A program made the position numbers and the translations under genes. Positions 28,362 through 38,883 of a stretch of DNA of 64,000 bases are shown here, piece by piece (the first letter of the stretch is position 1; every line of letters starts with the position of its first letter). The stretch spans positions 62,001 to 126,000 of the forward strand of contig NZ_RHQN01000007.1 in assembly GCF_003935425.1 (NCBI RefSeq), in the 5' to 3' direction. The notes beneath the pieces are model-generated. The model was not told where the DNA came from and made no database searches. It worked only from the letters and a program-made list of their open reading frames with translations. The DNA is from Pseudomonas sp. v388 (GTDB taxonomy: Bacteria > Pseudomonadota > Gammaproteobacteria > Pseudomonadales > Pseudomonadaceae).

Positions 28362-28390
28362 AAGGCGCATCCTCGGATGCGCCTTTCTTC
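28362..28390 (+). terminator. Terminator of hupB
   Basis: AAGGCGCATCC/GGATGCGCCTT with a tight loop, followed by TTTCTTCT. It ends the structured hupB 3' region, before ppiD. Confidence 0.8.
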
Positions 28391-28451
28391 TATCCGCTTT
28401 CTACCCACGCTCCGCGGTTGGTTAGTCAGTTCAACCGTTTTGGGGGACGCA

Positions 28452-30326
28452 ATGCTGCAGAACATCAGGGACAATTCACAGGGCTGGATTGCCAAGACAA
28501 TCATCGGGATCATCATCGCGCTGATGGCCTTCACCGGCATCGAGGCGATGTTTACCGCGACCAGCAACAAACAGAACGCGGCCGAGGTCAACGGCGAAGA
28601 GGTCACTCAGAACGAGTTGAGCCAGGCCGTGGACATGCAGCGTCGCCAGCTTGCCCAGCAACTGGCCCAGCAGTTGGGCAAGGATTTCGATCCTGCAATG
28701 CTGGACGAGAAGCTGCTGCGCGAATCCGCGCTCAAGGGGCTGATCGACCGCAAGCTGCTGCTGCAAGGTGCAGCCGATGCCAAGTTCTCCTTTTCCGACG
28801 CTTCGCTGGACCAACAGCTTTTGCAGACGCCTGAATTCCAGGTGGACGGCAAGTTCAATGCCGATCGCTTCGATCAGGTGATCCGTCAGCTGGGTTACAG
28901 CCGCCTGCAGTTCCGCCAGATGCTTGGCCAGGAAATGCTGATCGGTCAGGTCCGGGCCGGTGTGGCCGGCAGTGCGTTCGTGACCGACGCGCAGGTCGAT
29001 GCGTTTGCCCGTCTGGAAAAGCAGACCCGCGACTTCGCTTCCCTCACTCTGCCGGCCGATCCGGCGGCGGTGAAGGTGACCGACGATGAGGTCAAGGCGC
29101 ACTACGACGAGCGTGCCAAGGAATTCATGAGTCCTGAGCAGGTGGTGCTGGAGTACGTCGAGCTGAAGAAATCGGCCTTCTTCGACAAGGTGCAGGTCAA
29201 GGACGAGGATTTGCAGGCGGCTTACCAGAAGGAAATCGCCAATCTCTCCGAACAGCGTCGTGCCGCTCACATCCTGATCGAAGAAAGCGACGAAACCAAG
29301 GCCAAGGCCAAGCTGGAAGATATTCAGCAGCGTCTGGCCAAGGGTGAAGACTTCGCCAAGCTGGCCAAGGAGTTCTCGCAGGACCCGGGTTCGTCCAACA
29401 AGGGCGGCGATCTGGGTTACGCAGGCAAGGGCGTCTATGATCCGGCGTTTGAGCAGGCGCTGTATGCGCTGAACAAGGATCAGGTCTCGCAGCCCGTGCG
29501 TACGGACTTCGGCTGGCACCTGATCAAGTTGTTGGGCGTCGAAGCACCGTCGGTCCCGACCTTTGCCAGCCTGAAGGACAAGCTGACCACCGACCTGAAA
29601 TCCCAACAGGTCGAGCAGAAGTTCGTCGAAGTGACCAAGCAGCTGGAAGATCTGGCTTTCGAATCTTCCGACCTGGCTCAGCCGGCTCAGGAACTGGGCC
29701 TGAAGGTTCAGACGACTGCGCCATTCGGCCGTGAAGGCGGCGAAGGCTTGACGGCCAACCGTGCGATTATCCAGGCCGCATTCAGCCCGGAAGTCCTTGA
29801 GGAAGGTTCCAACAGCAACACGCTGGAACTGGACCCGGAGACTGTCGTGGTGGTCCGTTCCAAGGAGCATCTGCAGCCACAGCAGTTGCCGCTTGAGACC
29901 GTTGCCGCTGCGATTCGCGGCCAGTTGGTCAAGGATCACGCCAGCGCTGCGGCGAAAGCCAAGGGCGAGGCGTTGCTGGCCGGTTTGCGTGATGGCAAGG
30001 TACCATTGGCGGCCAAGCAGGACGGCCGGGAGTGGAAAGTGCTGGAAGCGGTGACTCGCAATCAGGAAGGCGTAGAGCCAACCGTGCTGCAAACGCTGTT
30101 CCGCATGCCCAAGCCTGAAGGCAAGGACAAGCCGGAGTTCGCCAGCGTGACCGCGGCGGATGGCAGCTTCGTGATTGTGCGTCTCAACGGTGTTAATCAG
30201 GCGGCTGCGCCGACGGATGCCGAGAAGACGCAGTACCGTCGCTTCCTCGCTTCACGTGCCGGTCAGCAGGATTTCGCTGCCTACCGCGCCGAGTTGGAAA
30301 GCAAGGCGAAGATCGAGAAGTTCTAA
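28452..30326 (+). CDS. ppiD: Periplasmic folding chaperone PpiD (SurA-like, PPIase domain)
   Basis: This 624-residue protein is anchored in the inner membrane by an N-terminal helix (IAKTIIGIIIALMAFTGIEA, about residues 13-32) and faces the periplasm, where it binds proteins leaving the Sec translocon. A SurA-type N-terminal domain is followed by a parvulin domain (RRAAHILIEES, FSQDPGSSNKGGDLGY, VRTDFGWHLIKLLG). I chose ATG 28452 (MLQNIRDNSQGW), the normal family start with GGGGGAC upstream, though the frame is open further upstream. Gene order lon-hupB-ppiD is conserved. Confidence 0.94.
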   Translation: MLQNIRDNSQGWIAKTIIGIIIALMAFTGIEAMFTATSNKQNAAEVNGEEVTQNELSQAVDMQRRQLAQQLAQQLGKDFDPAMLDEKLLRESALKGLIDRKLLLQGAADAKFSFSDASLDQQLLQTPEFQVDGKFNADRFDQVIRQLGYSRLQFRQMLGQEMLIGQVRAGVAGSAFVTDAQVDAFARLEKQTRDFASLTLPADPAAVKVTDDEVKAHYDERAKEFMSPEQVVLEYVELKKSAFFDKVQVKDEDLQAAYQKEIANLSEQRRAAHILIEESDETKAKAKLEDIQQRLAKGEDFAKLAKEFSQDPGSSNKGGDLGYAGKGVYDPAFEQALYALNKDQVSQPVRTDFGWHLIKLLGVEAPSVPTFASLKDKLTTDLKSQQVEQKFVEVTKQLEDLAFESSDLAQPAQELGLKVQTTAPFGREGGEGLTANRAIIQAAFSPEVLEEGSNSNTLELDPETVVVVRSKEHLQPQQLPLETVAAAIRGQLVKDHASAAAKAKGEALLAGLRDGKVPLAAKQDGREWKVLEAVTRNQEGVEPTVLQTLFRMPKPEGKDKPEFASVTAADGSFVIVRLNGVNQAAAPTDAEKTQYRRFLASRAGQQDFAAYRAELESKAKIEKF

Positions 30327-30341
30327 GCTTCGACCTCGCTC

Positions 30342-30374
30342 CAGAAAAGGCCGCTCATTGAGCGGCCTTTTCTG
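30342..30374 (+). terminator. Terminator of ppiD
   Basis: A perfect 15-bp inverted repeat centred on GGCCGCTC-ATT-GAGCGGCC and ending in TTTTCTG. Confidence 0.88.
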
Positions 30375-30395
30375 TGGGCGTCCGAACGCAATTCC

Positions 30396-30486
30396 TGCAG
30401 GAGCGGACTTGTCCGCGAAAACGTCTGTACGGCCGATACATCGTTTGCGACTGTGCCAACGTCTTCGCGAGCAGGCTCGCTCCTGC
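30396..30486. repeat. REP element pair (canonical)
   Basis: CTGCAGGAGCGGACTTGTCC and an inverted partner GCGAGCAGGCTCGCTCCTGC lie 40 bases apart. The pair sits between the ppiD and fabI terminators. Confidence 0.88.
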
Positions 30487-30506
30487 GGACGTACGTTCGG
30501 ACATGC

Positions 30507-30534
30507 AAAAAAAGGCCGCTCAACGAGCGGCCTT
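30507..30534 (-). terminator. Terminator of fabI
   Basis: Read on the minus strand, the stem AAGGCCGCTC/GAGCGGCCTT is followed by a run of seven T's. The core stem is the same as in the ppiD terminator 150 bases away. Confidence 0.85.
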
Positions 30535-30555
30535 CTTTGTGCAGCGTTGTAGCTA

Positions 30556-31350
30556 TTACTCTTCGATGTTGCCCATCGCGGTGGTGTTGAAGCCACCGTC
30601 GACGTACATGATCTCACCGCTGATACCCGAAGCCAGGTCCGAGCACAGGAACGCGCCGGCGTTGCCGACTTCGTCGATGGTCACGTTGCGACGCAGCGGG
30701 GTTTGCGCTTCGTTGGCAGCCAGCATCTTGCGGAAGTTCTTGATACCCGAAGCCGCCAGCGTACGGATCGGACCAGCCGATACCGCGTTGACGCGAGTAC
30801 CTTCGGGACCGAGGCTGCCGGCCAGGTAGCGGACGCCCGCTTCCAGGCTGGCCTTGGCCATGCCCATCACGTTGTAGTTCGGCATGGTGCGCTCTGCGCC
30901 CAGGTACGACAGGGTCAGCAGGCTGCCATTGCGGCCTTTCATCATTTCGCGACCGGCCTTGGCCAGGGCCACGAAGCTGTAGGCGCTGATGTCGTGAGCG
31001 ATGCGGAAGCCTTCACGGGTGGTGGCTTCGGTGAAGTCGCCGTCGAGCTGGTCGCCCGGTGCGAAGCCGACCGAGTGAACGATCACGTCCAGGCCGTCCC
31101 ACTTCTTGCTCAGCTCTTCGAAGACCTTGTTGATCTCTTCGTCGCTGGCCACGTCGCAAGGGAAGCACAGCTCAGGACCCGAGCCCCAGCCTGCGGCGAA
31201 CTCTTCGACACGGCCCTTGAGCTTGTCGTTCTGGTAGGTGAAGGCCAGTTCGGCGCCTTCACGGTGCATGGCGGCAGCGATGCCGGATGCGATGGACAGT
31301 TTACTGGCGACACCGACGATCAGGACGCGCTTACCGGCGAGAAAACCCAT
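30556..31350 (-). CDS. fabI: Enoyl-[acyl-carrier-protein] reductase (NADH) FabI
   Basis: FabI reduces the trans-2-enoyl-ACP double bond, the last step of each fatty-acid elongation cycle, and is the triclosan target. The 264-residue protein has the FabI active-site set Tyr149, Tyr159 and Lys166 ([19 protein letters not shown]). The cofactor stretch [13 protein letters not shown] and the loop [14 protein letters not shown] are also typical. AGAGGAAC precedes the ATG. Only 18 bases separate it from the end of yejF on the same strand, so it may be read through from the transporter operon. Confidence 0.96.
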   Translation of the reverse strand: MGFLAGKRVLIVGVASKLSIASGIAAAMHREGAELAFTYQNDKLKGRVEEFAAGWGSGPELCFPCDVASDEEINKVFEELSKKWDGLDVIVHSVGFAPGDQLDGDFTEATTREGFRIAHDISAYSFVALAKAGREMMKGRNGSLLTLSYLGAERTMPNYNVMGMAKASLEAGVRYLAGSLGPEGTRVNAVSAGPIRTLAASGIKNFRKMLAANEAQTPLRRNVTIDEVGNAGAFLCSDLASGISGEIMYVDGGFNTTAMGNIEE

Positions 31351-31368
31351 GTGTTGTTCCTCTTCAGG

Positions 31369-32979
31369 TTAATCGACAGCTACCGGCGCCAAAAAGGCGG
31401 CCTCCAGCAGCTGCTGTGTATAAGGATGTTGCGGTGCGGCGAAGACAGCCTGCGCCGCACCCTGTTCGACCACTTGGCCTTGCTTGACCACCATCAGTTG
31501 GTGGCTCAGCGCTTTGACGACAGCCAGGTCATGGCTGATGAACAAATACGTCAGGTTGTACTTGGTTTGCAGCGAGCGTAAGAGCTCCACCACCTGGCGC
31601 TGAACCGTCCGGTCGAGGGCCGAAGTCGGCTCGTCCAGCAGAATCAGCGCCGGTTTCAACACCAGTGCACGAGCAATGGCGATGCGCTGCCGTTGCCCAC
31701 CGGAGAACTCATGGGGGTAGCGGTGCCGGGTTTCCGGGTCCAGGCCTACTTCCCTGAGTGCTTCGATAATGGCCGCTTCTTGCTCCGCGGCCGTTCCCAT
31801 GCGATGAATCCGCAGGCCTTCGCCAACGATTTCACCCACCGACATCCGTGGGCTCAGGCTTCCGAAGGGATCCTGAAACACCACCTGCATCTGCCTGCGC
31901 AACGGGCGAATCTGTTGCTGCGACAGGCATTCTAGCGCCTCACCCTGGAACCGTATGGTTCCCTGGCTGCCGATGAGCCGAAGAATAGCCAGGCCCAACG
32001 TCGATTTGCCCGATCCGCTTTCGCCGACGATCCCCAGGGTCTGCCCCTTGGGCAGGCTGAAGCCGATGCCGTCTACCGCTTTGACGTGATCGACGGTGCG
32101 CTTGAGCAGGCCTTTCTTGATCGGGAACCAGACTTTCAGGTTCTCGACTTCAAGCAGCGCAGGCCCGGCCGGGTTGGGCGAAGGGCCACCGCTGGGTTCG
32201 GCACCCAGCAGAATCCGGGTATACGGATGCTGCGGCGAACGGAACAGCTCTTCGCACGATGCCTGTTCGACGATGCAACCGCGCTGCATGACACATACGC
32301 GATGCGCAATTTGCCGGACAACGTTCAAATCGTGGCTGATCAACAGCAATGCCATGCCCAGTCTGGCCTGCAGGTGCTTGAGCAATTCGAGGATCTTGAG
32401 TTGTACGGTCACGTCCAGTGCGGTGGTAGGCTCGTCGGCGATCAACAGCTCCGGCTCATTGGCCAGTGCCATGGCGATCATCACCCGTTGGCGCTGCCCG
32501 CCGGACAGCTCGTGAGGCAGCGCCTTGAGGCGTTTGCGCGGCTCGGGGATGCCCACCAGCTCAAGCAGCTCCAACGTGCGCTCAGTCGCCGCCTGGCCGG
32601 TCAGGCCCTTGTGCAGCCCGAGCACTTCGTTGATCTGCTTTTCCACCGAATGCAGTGGGTTGAGCGAGGTCATCGGCTCCTGAAAGATCATGGCGATCCG
32701 GTTGCCACGGATCGAGCGCAGTTTCTTTTCGTTTACCTTGAGCAGGTCGTCGCCGCCGTAATGGATGCTGCCTTGCGGATGGCTGGCGGCCGGGTAGGGC
32801 AGCAGGCGCAGGATCGAGTGCGCGGTGACGGATTTGCCCGATCCGCTTTCGCCGACCAGCGCCAGGGTTTCGCCACGGCGAATGTCGAAGCTGATGCTCT
32901 CCACCACGCGCTGACGCGAATCGCCCGCCACGAACTCGACCGCCAGATCGCGGATTTCGATCAGATTGTCATCGTTCAT
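31369..32979 (-). CDS. yejF: Peptide ABC transporter, double ATP-binding protein YejF
   Basis: This 536-residue protein is two ATPase domains fused, as in E. coli YejF. Domain 1 has Walker A GESGSGKS, signature LSGGQRQR and Walker B LLIADEP. Domain 2, after about residue 265, has a second [16 protein letters not shown] and LILLDEP. It powers the YejBE channel for oligopeptide uptake, the system that also admits microcin C in E. coli. I chose ATG 32979 ([12 protein letters not shown]) with AAGGAA upstream; one base separates it from the yejE stop. Confidence 0.93.
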   Translation of the reverse strand: MNDDNLIEIRDLAVEFVAGDSRQRVVESISFDIRRGETLALVGESGSGKSVTAHSILRLLPYPAASHPQGSIHYGGDDLLKVNEKKLRSIRGNRIAMIFQEPMTSLNPLHSVEKQINEVLGLHKGLTGQAATERTLELLELVGIPEPRKRLKALPHELSGGQRQRVMIAMALANEPELLIADEPTTALDVTVQLKILELLKHLQARLGMALLLISHDLNVVRQIAHRVCVMQRGCIVEQASCEELFRSPQHPYTRILLGAEPSGGPSPNPAGPALLEVENLKVWFPIKKGLLKRTVDHVKAVDGIGFSLPKGQTLGIVGESGSGKSTLGLAILRLIGSQGTIRFQGEALECLSQQQIRPLRRQMQVVFQDPFGSLSPRMSVGEIVGEGLRIHRMGTAAEQEAAIIEALREVGLDPETRHRYPHEFSGGQRQRIAIARALVLKPALILLDEPTSALDRTVQRQVVELLRSLQTKYNLTYLFISHDLAVVKALSHQLMVVKQGQVVEQGAAQAVFAAPQHPYTQQLLEAAFLAPVAVD

Positions 32980-32980
32980 C

Positions 32981-34000
32981 TTATTTCCTTGGGTCGAAAG
33001 CATCGCGGGCGGACTCACCGATGAATACCAGCAGGGTCAACATCAGGGCCAGTACCGCGAAGGCGCTGATGCCCAGCCACGGCGCCTGCAGGTTGGCCTT
33101 GCCTTGCGCGACCAGCTCACCCAGCGAGGGCGAGCCGGCGGGCAGGCCGAAGCCCAGGAAATCCAGCGCGGTGAGAGTGCCGATGGCACCGGTGAGGATG
33201 AACGGCATGAACGTCATGGTCGAGACCATCGCATTGGGCAGGATGTGGCGGAACATGATCGCGCCGTTCTGCATGCCCAGCGCCCGGGCCGCCCGCACGT
33301 ACTCCAGGTTGCGGCCGCGCAGGAATTCGGCGCGTACCACATCCACCAGGCTCATCCAGGAAAACAGCAGCATGATGCCCAGCAGCCACCAGAAATTGGG
33401 CTGCACGAAACTGGCCAGAATGATCAGCAGGTACAGCACCGGCAGCCCGGACCAGACTTCCAGGAAGCGCTGGCCAAGCAAATCGACCCAGCCGCCGTAG
33501 AAACCCTGCAAGGCGCCGGCGATGACGCCGATGATGGAGCTGAGCACCGTCAGGGTCAGGGCGAACAGCACGGAAATCCGGAAGCCGTAGATCACGCGGG
33601 CCAGCACGTCGCGGCCCTGGTCATCGGTGCCCAGCAGGTTTTCCCTGGACGGCGGAGCGGGGGCCGGGACTTTCAGGTCGTAGTTGATGCTTTCGTAACT
33701 GAACGGAATCGGCGCCCACAGCGTCCAGCCGCCCTTGGCCGACAGCAGCTCCTTGATGTAGGGACTTTTGTAGTTGGCCTCCAGCGGAAACTCGCCGCCG
33801 AAGGTGGTTTCCGGGTAGCGCTCCAGCACCGGGAAATACCAGCTGCCGTCGTAGCGCACGGCCAGCGGCTTGTCATTGGCGATCAATTCGGCACCCAGGC
33901 TCAGGCCGAACAGGATCAGAAACAGCCACAGCGACCACCAGCCGCGCTTGTTGGCCTTGAAACGTTCGAAGCGGCGGCGATTGAGAGGAGACAGCTTCAT
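32981..34000 (-). CDS. yejE: Peptide ABC transporter permease YejE
   Basis: This 339-residue inner-membrane permease of the DppC/OppC type forms the import channel with YejB. It has a cytoplasmic N-terminus (MKLSPLNRRRFERFKANKRG), a first helix WWSLWLFLILFGLSLGAELI, a large periplasmic loop and five further helices. The ATPase-contact loop lies around EYVRAARALGMQNGAIMFRH. I chose ATG 34000, with AGGAAG 7 bases upstream, over an in-frame TTG at 34021. Confidence 0.93.
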   Translation of the reverse strand: MKLSPLNRRRFERFKANKRGWWSLWLFLILFGLSLGAELIANDKPLAVRYDGSWYFPVLERYPETTFGGEFPLEANYKSPYIKELLSAKGGWTLWAPIPFSYESINYDLKVPAPAPPSRENLLGTDDQGRDVLARVIYGFRISVLFALTLTVLSSIIGVIAGALQGFYGGWVDLLGQRFLEVWSGLPVLYLLIILASFVQPNFWWLLGIMLLFSWMSLVDVVRAEFLRGRNLEYVRAARALGMQNGAIMFRHILPNAMVSTMTFMPFILTGAIGTLTALDFLGFGLPAGSPSLGELVAQGKANLQAPWLGISAFAVLALMLTLLVFIGESARDAFDPRK

Positions 34001-34001
34001 A

Positions 34002-35075
34002 TCAATGCTTCCTGCTTTCAAAGTCGATGCGCGGGTCCACCAGGGTGTAGGTGATATCGCCGATCAGCTTCACGACGAGGCCCAGCAGGGTGAAGATGAA
34101 CAGGGTGCCGAACACCACCGGGTAGTCGCGATTGATCGCCGCCTCGAAACTCATCAGGCCCAGGCCGTCGAGGGAAAAGATCACCTCCACCAGCAGGGAA
34201 CCGGTAAAGAAGATGCTGATGAACGCCGACGGGAACCCGGCAATCACCAGCAGCATCGCGTTGCGAAATACGTGACCGTACAGCACCCGGTTGTTGGACA
34301 GGCCCTTGGCCTTGGCGGTGACCACGTACTGCTTGCCGATCTCGTCGAGAAAGCTGTTTTTGGTCAGCAGGGTCATGGTGGCGAAGTTGCCGATCACCAG
34401 CGCGGTGACGGGCAGCACCAGATGCCAGAAATAGTCGAGCACTTTGCCCAGGGTGCTCAGTTCGTCGAAGTTGTTCGACGTCAGTCCGCGCAGCGGGAAC
34501 CAGTTGAAATAACTGCCGCCGGCGAACAGCACGATCAACAGGATGGCGAACAGGAACGCCGGGATCGCATAGCCGACGATGATCGCCGAACTGGTCCACA
34601 CGTCAAAGGCGCTGCCATGCCGGGTGGCCTTGGCGATGCCCAGCGGGATCGACACCAGGTACATGATCAGCGTGCTCCACAACCCGAGGGAAATGGACAC
34701 CGGCATCTTTTCGATGATCAGGTCGATGACTTTGGCGTCGCGGAAGAAACTGTCGCCGAAATCCAGCTGCGCGTAGTTCTTGATCATCAGCCACAGGCGC
34801 TCGGGCGGCGACTTGTCGAAGCCGTACATGCGCTCGATTTCCTTGACCAGCGCCGGGTCCAGGCCCTGTGCGCCCCGGTAGTTGGAGCCTGCCACCGCCA
34901 CCTCGGCACCACCGCCAGCGATACGGCTGGTGGCGCCGTCGAAGCCTTCGATCTTGGCGATCATCTGCTCCACCGGCCCGCCGGGCGCCGCCTGGACGAT
35001 GATGAAGTTGATGATCAGAATACCCAGCAGCGTCGGAATGATCAGCAGCAGGCGCCGGAAAATATAAGCCAGCAT
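34002..35075 (-). CDS. yejB: Peptide ABC transporter permease YejB
   Basis: This 357-residue permease of the DppB/OppB type starts [20 protein letters not shown], a typical first membrane helix. The periplasmic loop contains [18 protein letters not shown], shared by YejB proteins, and the EAA loop is [21 protein letters not shown] chose ATG 35075 with GGAG 8 bases upstream. It pairs with YejE; single-base gaps on both sides show tight co-translation. Confidence 0.93.
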   Translation of the reverse strand: MLAYIFRRLLLIIPTLLGILIINFIIVQAAPGGPVEQMIAKIEGFDGATSRIAGGGAEVAVAGSNYRGAQGLDPALVKEIERMYGFDKSPPERLWLMIKNYAQLDFGDSFFRDAKVIDLIIEKMPVSISLGLWSTLIMYLVSIPLGIAKATRHGSAFDVWTSSAIIVGYAIPAFLFAILLIVLFAGGSYFNWFPLRGLTSNNFDELSTLGKVLDYFWHLVLPVTALVIGNFATMTLLTKNSFLDEIGKQYVVTAKAKGLSNNRVLYGHVFRNAMLLVIAGFPSAFISIFFTGSLLVEVIFSLDGLGLMSFEAAINRDYPVVFGTLFIFTLLGLVVKLIGDITYTLVDPRIDFESRKH

Positions 35076-35076
35076 G

Positions 35077-36933
35077 TCAGTGCTCCGTGGCGTTGCTTGC
35101 AGGTTGGCCCGCGCCGTTGGCATTCACGGGTGTCGCCGGCTTGGCGTCGGGCTTGGCCCACCAGGTTGAAATACCGATATCGGACAAGCCCTGATCGCCA
35201 GTGCGCGGGTGAGCGATGTGATCCCAATAGGCAATGCGCCAGGTCTTGATATGCCAGTTGGGCAGCACGTAGAAACCCCACTGCAACACGCGGTCCAGGG
35301 CGCGGGTATGGGTAATCAGGCTCTGGCGCGAGTCGGCATTGATCAGCCCGGCGACCAGCGCGTCCACAGCCGGATCTTTCAGGCCCATGAAGTTGCGGCT
35401 GCCGGGATTGTCGGCACTGGAGGAATCGAAATACACCCGCTGTTCGTTACCGGGCGAGGCTGACTGCGGGAAACTGCTGACGATCATGTCGTAGTCCCTG
35501 GAACGCAGTCGATTGATGTATTGCGACACATCGGAGCGGCGGATCACCAGTTCGATGCCCAGGTCGTTGAGGTTGCGCTTGAAGGGCAGCAGTACCCGCT
35601 CGAACTCGGTCTGTGCCACCAGGAACTCGATCTTCATCGGATTGCCCTGGGCATCGACCATTTTGTCGTCCACCACTTTCCAGCCCGCTTCCTGCAACAA
35701 CTGGAAGGCGCGGCGCTGTTGCGGGCGGAGCATGCCGCTGCCGTCGGTGACCGGCAGCTGGAAGGCTTCGGTGAAGACCCGGTCCGGGATTTTGCCGCGC
35801 AACGGTTCGAGGATTTTCAGCTCTTGGGCCGACGGCAGGCCGGTGGCCGCCATCTCCGAATTCTCGAAGTAGCTGCGGGTACGGGTGTAGGAACCGTTGA
35901 ACAGTTGCTTGTTGGTCCATTCGAAGTCCAGCAGCAGGGTTAGCGCTTCACGCACCCGCACGTCCTGGAACATCGGCTTGCGCATGTTGAAGACAAAGCC
36001 CTGCATGCCGGTCGGGTTGCCGTTGGGCAGCTCTTCCTTGATCAGCCGGCCTTCCTTGACGGCCGGAGTGTTGTAGGCGGTTGCCCAGTTCTTGGCACTG
36101 GTTTCCAGCCAGTAGTCAAACTGCCCGGCCTTGCCGGCCTCCAGCGCGACGGTGTTGTCGCGGTAATAGTCGTAGGCCATCACGTCGAAGTTGTAGAAGC
36201 CCTTGTTGATCGGCAGGTCTTTGCCCCAGTAATCCTTGACTCGTTCATAGCGTACCGAGCGTCCGGCTTCGGCGGCTGCAACCTTGTACGGACCGCTGCC
36301 GAGGGGAAAGTCCAGGTTGCCGGCGGCGAATTCCCGGTTGGCCCAGAAATGCTTGGGCAGTACCGGCAGTTGGCCGAGAATCAGCGGCATTTCGCGGTTG
36401 TCGGTGCGCTTGAACTTGAACAACACGCGCAGCGGATCTTCGACCACCACTTTGTCTACATCGGCGTAGTAGCCGCGATACATTGGCGCGCCTTGTTCCA
36501 TCAGGGTCTTGAAGCTGAATTCGACGTCTTCGGCGCGCACCGGATGGCCGTCGTGAAAGCGGGCTTCGGGGCGCAGGTAAAAGCGCACCCAGCTGTTGTC
36601 CGGGGCCTTTTCGATCTTTTCGGCGATCAGGCCGTATTCGGTGAACGGCTCATCCAGGCTGGCGCGGGCCAGGGTGTCGTAGATCATGCCGATGTCTTCG
36701 GCCGCAACGCCCTTGTTGATGAACGGGTTGAAGCTGTCAAACCCGCCGAAGCCGGCCTGGCGCAAGGTGCCGCCCTTGGGGGCGTCGGGGTTGACGTAGT
36801 CGAAATGCTTGAAGTCGGCCGGGTACTTGGGCGCTTCGTCGTACAGCGTCAGCGCGTGTCGCGGTGCAGCCTGGGCAGTGCAGGCCAGACCGGCCAGCAA
36901 CACGCCGCCAAGCAAGGTGCGCAAAGGGGTCAT
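35077..36933 (-). CDS. yejA: Peptide ABC transporter substrate-binding protein (YejA-like, copy 1)
   Basis: This 618-residue periplasmic binding protein of the SBP_bac_5 (DppA/OppA) family captures oligopeptides for YejBEF. Its signal peptide is [20 protein letters not shown], with cleavage likely after AQA. The YejA signature [20 protein letters not shown] follows, with FDSFNPF next. GGAGGAG lies before the ATG, which overlaps the stop of the next binding-protein gene upstream (ATGA). Its C-terminal tail is rich in Pro, Ala and Asn and varies more than the rest. Confidence 0.92.
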   Translation of the reverse strand: MTPLRTLLGGVLLAGLACTAQAAPRHALTLYDEAPKYPADFKHFDYVNPDAPKGGTLRQAGFGGFDSFNPFINKGVAAEDIGMIYDTLARASLDEPFTEYGLIAEKIEKAPDNSWVRFYLRPEARFHDGHPVRAEDVEFSFKTLMEQGAPMYRGYYADVDKVVVEDPLRVLFKFKRTDNREMPLILGQLPVLPKHFWANREFAAGNLDFPLGSGPYKVAAAEAGRSVRYERVKDYWGKDLPINKGFYNFDVMAYDYYRDNTVALEAGKAGQFDYWLETSAKNWATAYNTPAVKEGRLIKEELPNGNPTGMQGFVFNMRKPMFQDVRVREALTLLLDFEWTNKQLFNGSYTRTRSYFENSEMAATGLPSAQELKILEPLRGKIPDRVFTEAFQLPVTDGSGMLRPQQRRAFQLLQEAGWKVVDDKMVDAQGNPMKIEFLVAQTEFERVLLPFKRNLNDLGIELVIRRSDVSQYINRLRSRDYDMIVSSFPQSASPGNEQRVYFDSSSADNPGSRNFMGLKDPAVDALVAGLINADSRQSLITHTRALDRVLQWGFYVLPNWHIKTWRIAYWDHIAHPRTGDQGLSDIGISTWWAKPDAKPATPVNANGAGQPASNATEH

Positions 36934-38759
36934 CGGGTCTCCTCCAGAGTCTTGAGCCACCACGCACGCAAGCCCAGGGTGTAGGGCGGGGTGGTGACCA
37001 TGGCGAATCGATTGCGATACGCCAGGCGATGATTGTTCAGGTACCAGTTGGGAATGCTGTAGTGCTGCGAAAGCAGGACGCGGTCCAGGGCGCGGGTTGC
37101 CGCCACCTGTTCATCGCGGGTCTGAGCCGCCAGCAGCTTGTTGAGCAGGTCGTCGATCACCGGGTTGGCAATGCCGGCGTAGTTCTTGCTGCCGTTCACC
37201 AATGCCTGGCTGGAATGGAAATACTGCCACTGCTCCAGGCCAGGGCTCAGGGTCTGCGGCAACGTCATGAGGATCATGTCGAAGTCGAAACGGTCCAGGC
37301 GTTGCTTGTATTGCGCCCGGTCCACGGTACGCAGGCCGGCCTGGATGCCGAGGCGGCGCAGGTCTTCGATGTAGGGTTGCAGGATGCGTTCGAGGTTGGG
37401 GTTGACCAGCAGGATCTCGAACCGCAAAGGCTGTCGATTGGCATTGAGCAGGCCTTGAGCCGACAACGTCCAGCCGGCTTTGTCGAGCAGGCCCAGCGCC
37501 TTGCGCAGGGTGTCCCGGGGAATGCCGCCGCCGTCGGTTTTCGACGGTGTGTAAGGCTGGGTGAACAGGCTGGGCGGGAGTCGGTCGCGATATGGCGCCA
37601 ACAACAGCCATTCATGCCCGGTCGGCAGTCCCGTCGCGGAAAACTCGCTGTTGGGGTAATAGCTCGTCGAGCGTGAATAGGCGTCGCTGAACAGCGTGCG
37701 GTTGGTCCATTCGAAATTGAACAGCAGCCCCAGGGCTTCACGCACCTGGATGTCAGAGAACGCCGGGCGCCGGGTATTCATGAACAACCCTTGGCTCTGG
37801 GTCGGTATCCGGTGCGGGATCTGCGCCTTGATCACCTGTCCGTTGGCCACCGCCGGAAAGTTGTAGCCGTTGGCCCAGTTCTTGGCCTGGTGTTCGATGT
37901 AGATGTCGAATTCCCCGGCCTTGAACGCTTCGAAAGCGACGTTGCTGTCGCGATAGAAATCCACCTCGACCCGGTCGAAATTGTATTTGCCGCGATTGAC
38001 TGGCAGGTCCTTGCCCCAGTAATCCTTTACCCGCTCGAACAGCAGCTGCCGCGCCGGGCTGACTCGGGTAATGCGGTACGGCCCGCTGCCCAGCGGCGGC
38101 TCGAAGGTGGTGGCCTTGAAGTCGCGGTCCTTCCAGTAGTGCTGCGGCAGCACCGGCAGCTCACCCAGGCGCAGGATCAGCAGCGGGTTGCCGGCGCGCT
38201 TGAACACGAAGCGAATGCGGTGCCGGTTGAGGATGTCGACCCGCTGTACTTCCTGCAGGGCGGTGCGGTATTGCGGATGACCGTCCTTGAGCAACGTGCG
38301 GTAGGAAAACGCCACGTCATAGGCGGTCATGGGCTTGCCGTCATGAAAGCGTGCCTGTGGCCGGATATTGAACACCACCCAGCTTCGGTCTTCGGCGTAC
38401 TCGACGCTCTGGGCGACCAGGCCGTAGCTGGAGGTCGGCTCGTCACCGGAAGGGTCGTATTGCCCGGTACCGACCATCAGCGGCTCATTGAGCTCGTTGA
38501 CGCCGTATTGCAGGAAATTGCCGGTGGAAACCGGGCTGGTGCCTTTGAAGGTGTAAGGATTGAGCGTATCGAAAGTCCCAAACGCCATCATTCGCAAGGT
38601 GCCACCCTTCGGCGCCTCGGGATTGACCCAGTCGAAGTGAGTGAAGCTGGCCGGGTACTTGAGAACGCCGAATTGCGCATAGCCATGACTTTCAGTGATG
38701 GCTGCGTCGGCGCAGAAGCTCAAGCCCAGACTGGCGATGAACAGGAAGGGTCGTATCAC
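36930..38759 (-). CDS. yejA: Peptide ABC transporter substrate-binding protein (YejA-like, copy 2)
   Basis: This second YejA-type binding protein (about 609 residues) shares [20 protein letters not shown] and FDTLNPYTFKGTSPV with copy 1 but is clearly diverged. Tandem copies with one permease pair suggest different peptide preferences. I propose GTG 38759, which puts the signal peptide (IRPFLFIASLGLSFCADA) at the N-terminus. The ATG at 38831 would place 24 hydrophilic residues in front of it and has a poor ribosome-binding site. It leads the yej operon. Confidence 0.88.
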   Translation of the reverse strand: MIRPFLFIASLGLSFCADAAITESHGYAQFGVLKYPASFTHFDWVNPEAPKGGTLRMMAFGTFDTLNPYTFKGTSPVSTGNFLQYGVNELNEPLMVGTGQYDPSGDEPTSSYGLVAQSVEYAEDRSWVVFNIRPQARFHDGKPMTAYDVAFSYRTLLKDGHPQYRTALQEVQRVDILNRHRIRFVFKRAGNPLLILRLGELPVLPQHYWKDRDFKATTFEPPLGSGPYRITRVSPARQLLFERVKDYWGKDLPVNRGKYNFDRVEVDFYRDSNVAFEAFKAGEFDIYIEHQAKNWANGYNFPAVANGQVIKAQIPHRIPTQSQGLFMNTRRPAFSDIQVREALGLLFNFEWTNRTLFSDAYSRSTSYYPNSEFSATGLPTGHEWLLLAPYRDRLPPSLFTQPYTPSKTDGGGIPRDTLRKALGLLDKAGWTLSAQGLLNANRQPLRFEILLVNPNLERILQPYIEDLRRLGIQAGLRTVDRAQYKQRLDRFDFDMILMTLPQTLSPGLEQWQYFHSSQALVNGSKNYAGIANPVIDDLLNKLLAAQTRDEQVAATRALDRVLLSQHYSIPNWYLNNHRLAYRNRFAMVTTPPYTLGLRAWWLKTLEETR

Positions 38760-38883
38760 GATCCAGGCAGCTTGGGCTTTAGGGTCGCTAACAGTAACAG
38801 CTTGTCCGGGCTGGAAAAAGACTGCCGGCATGGCGGTTCAGGGGAGGGCGTGTCGGCCACTCGCAAGCGAATGGCCGAACTCG

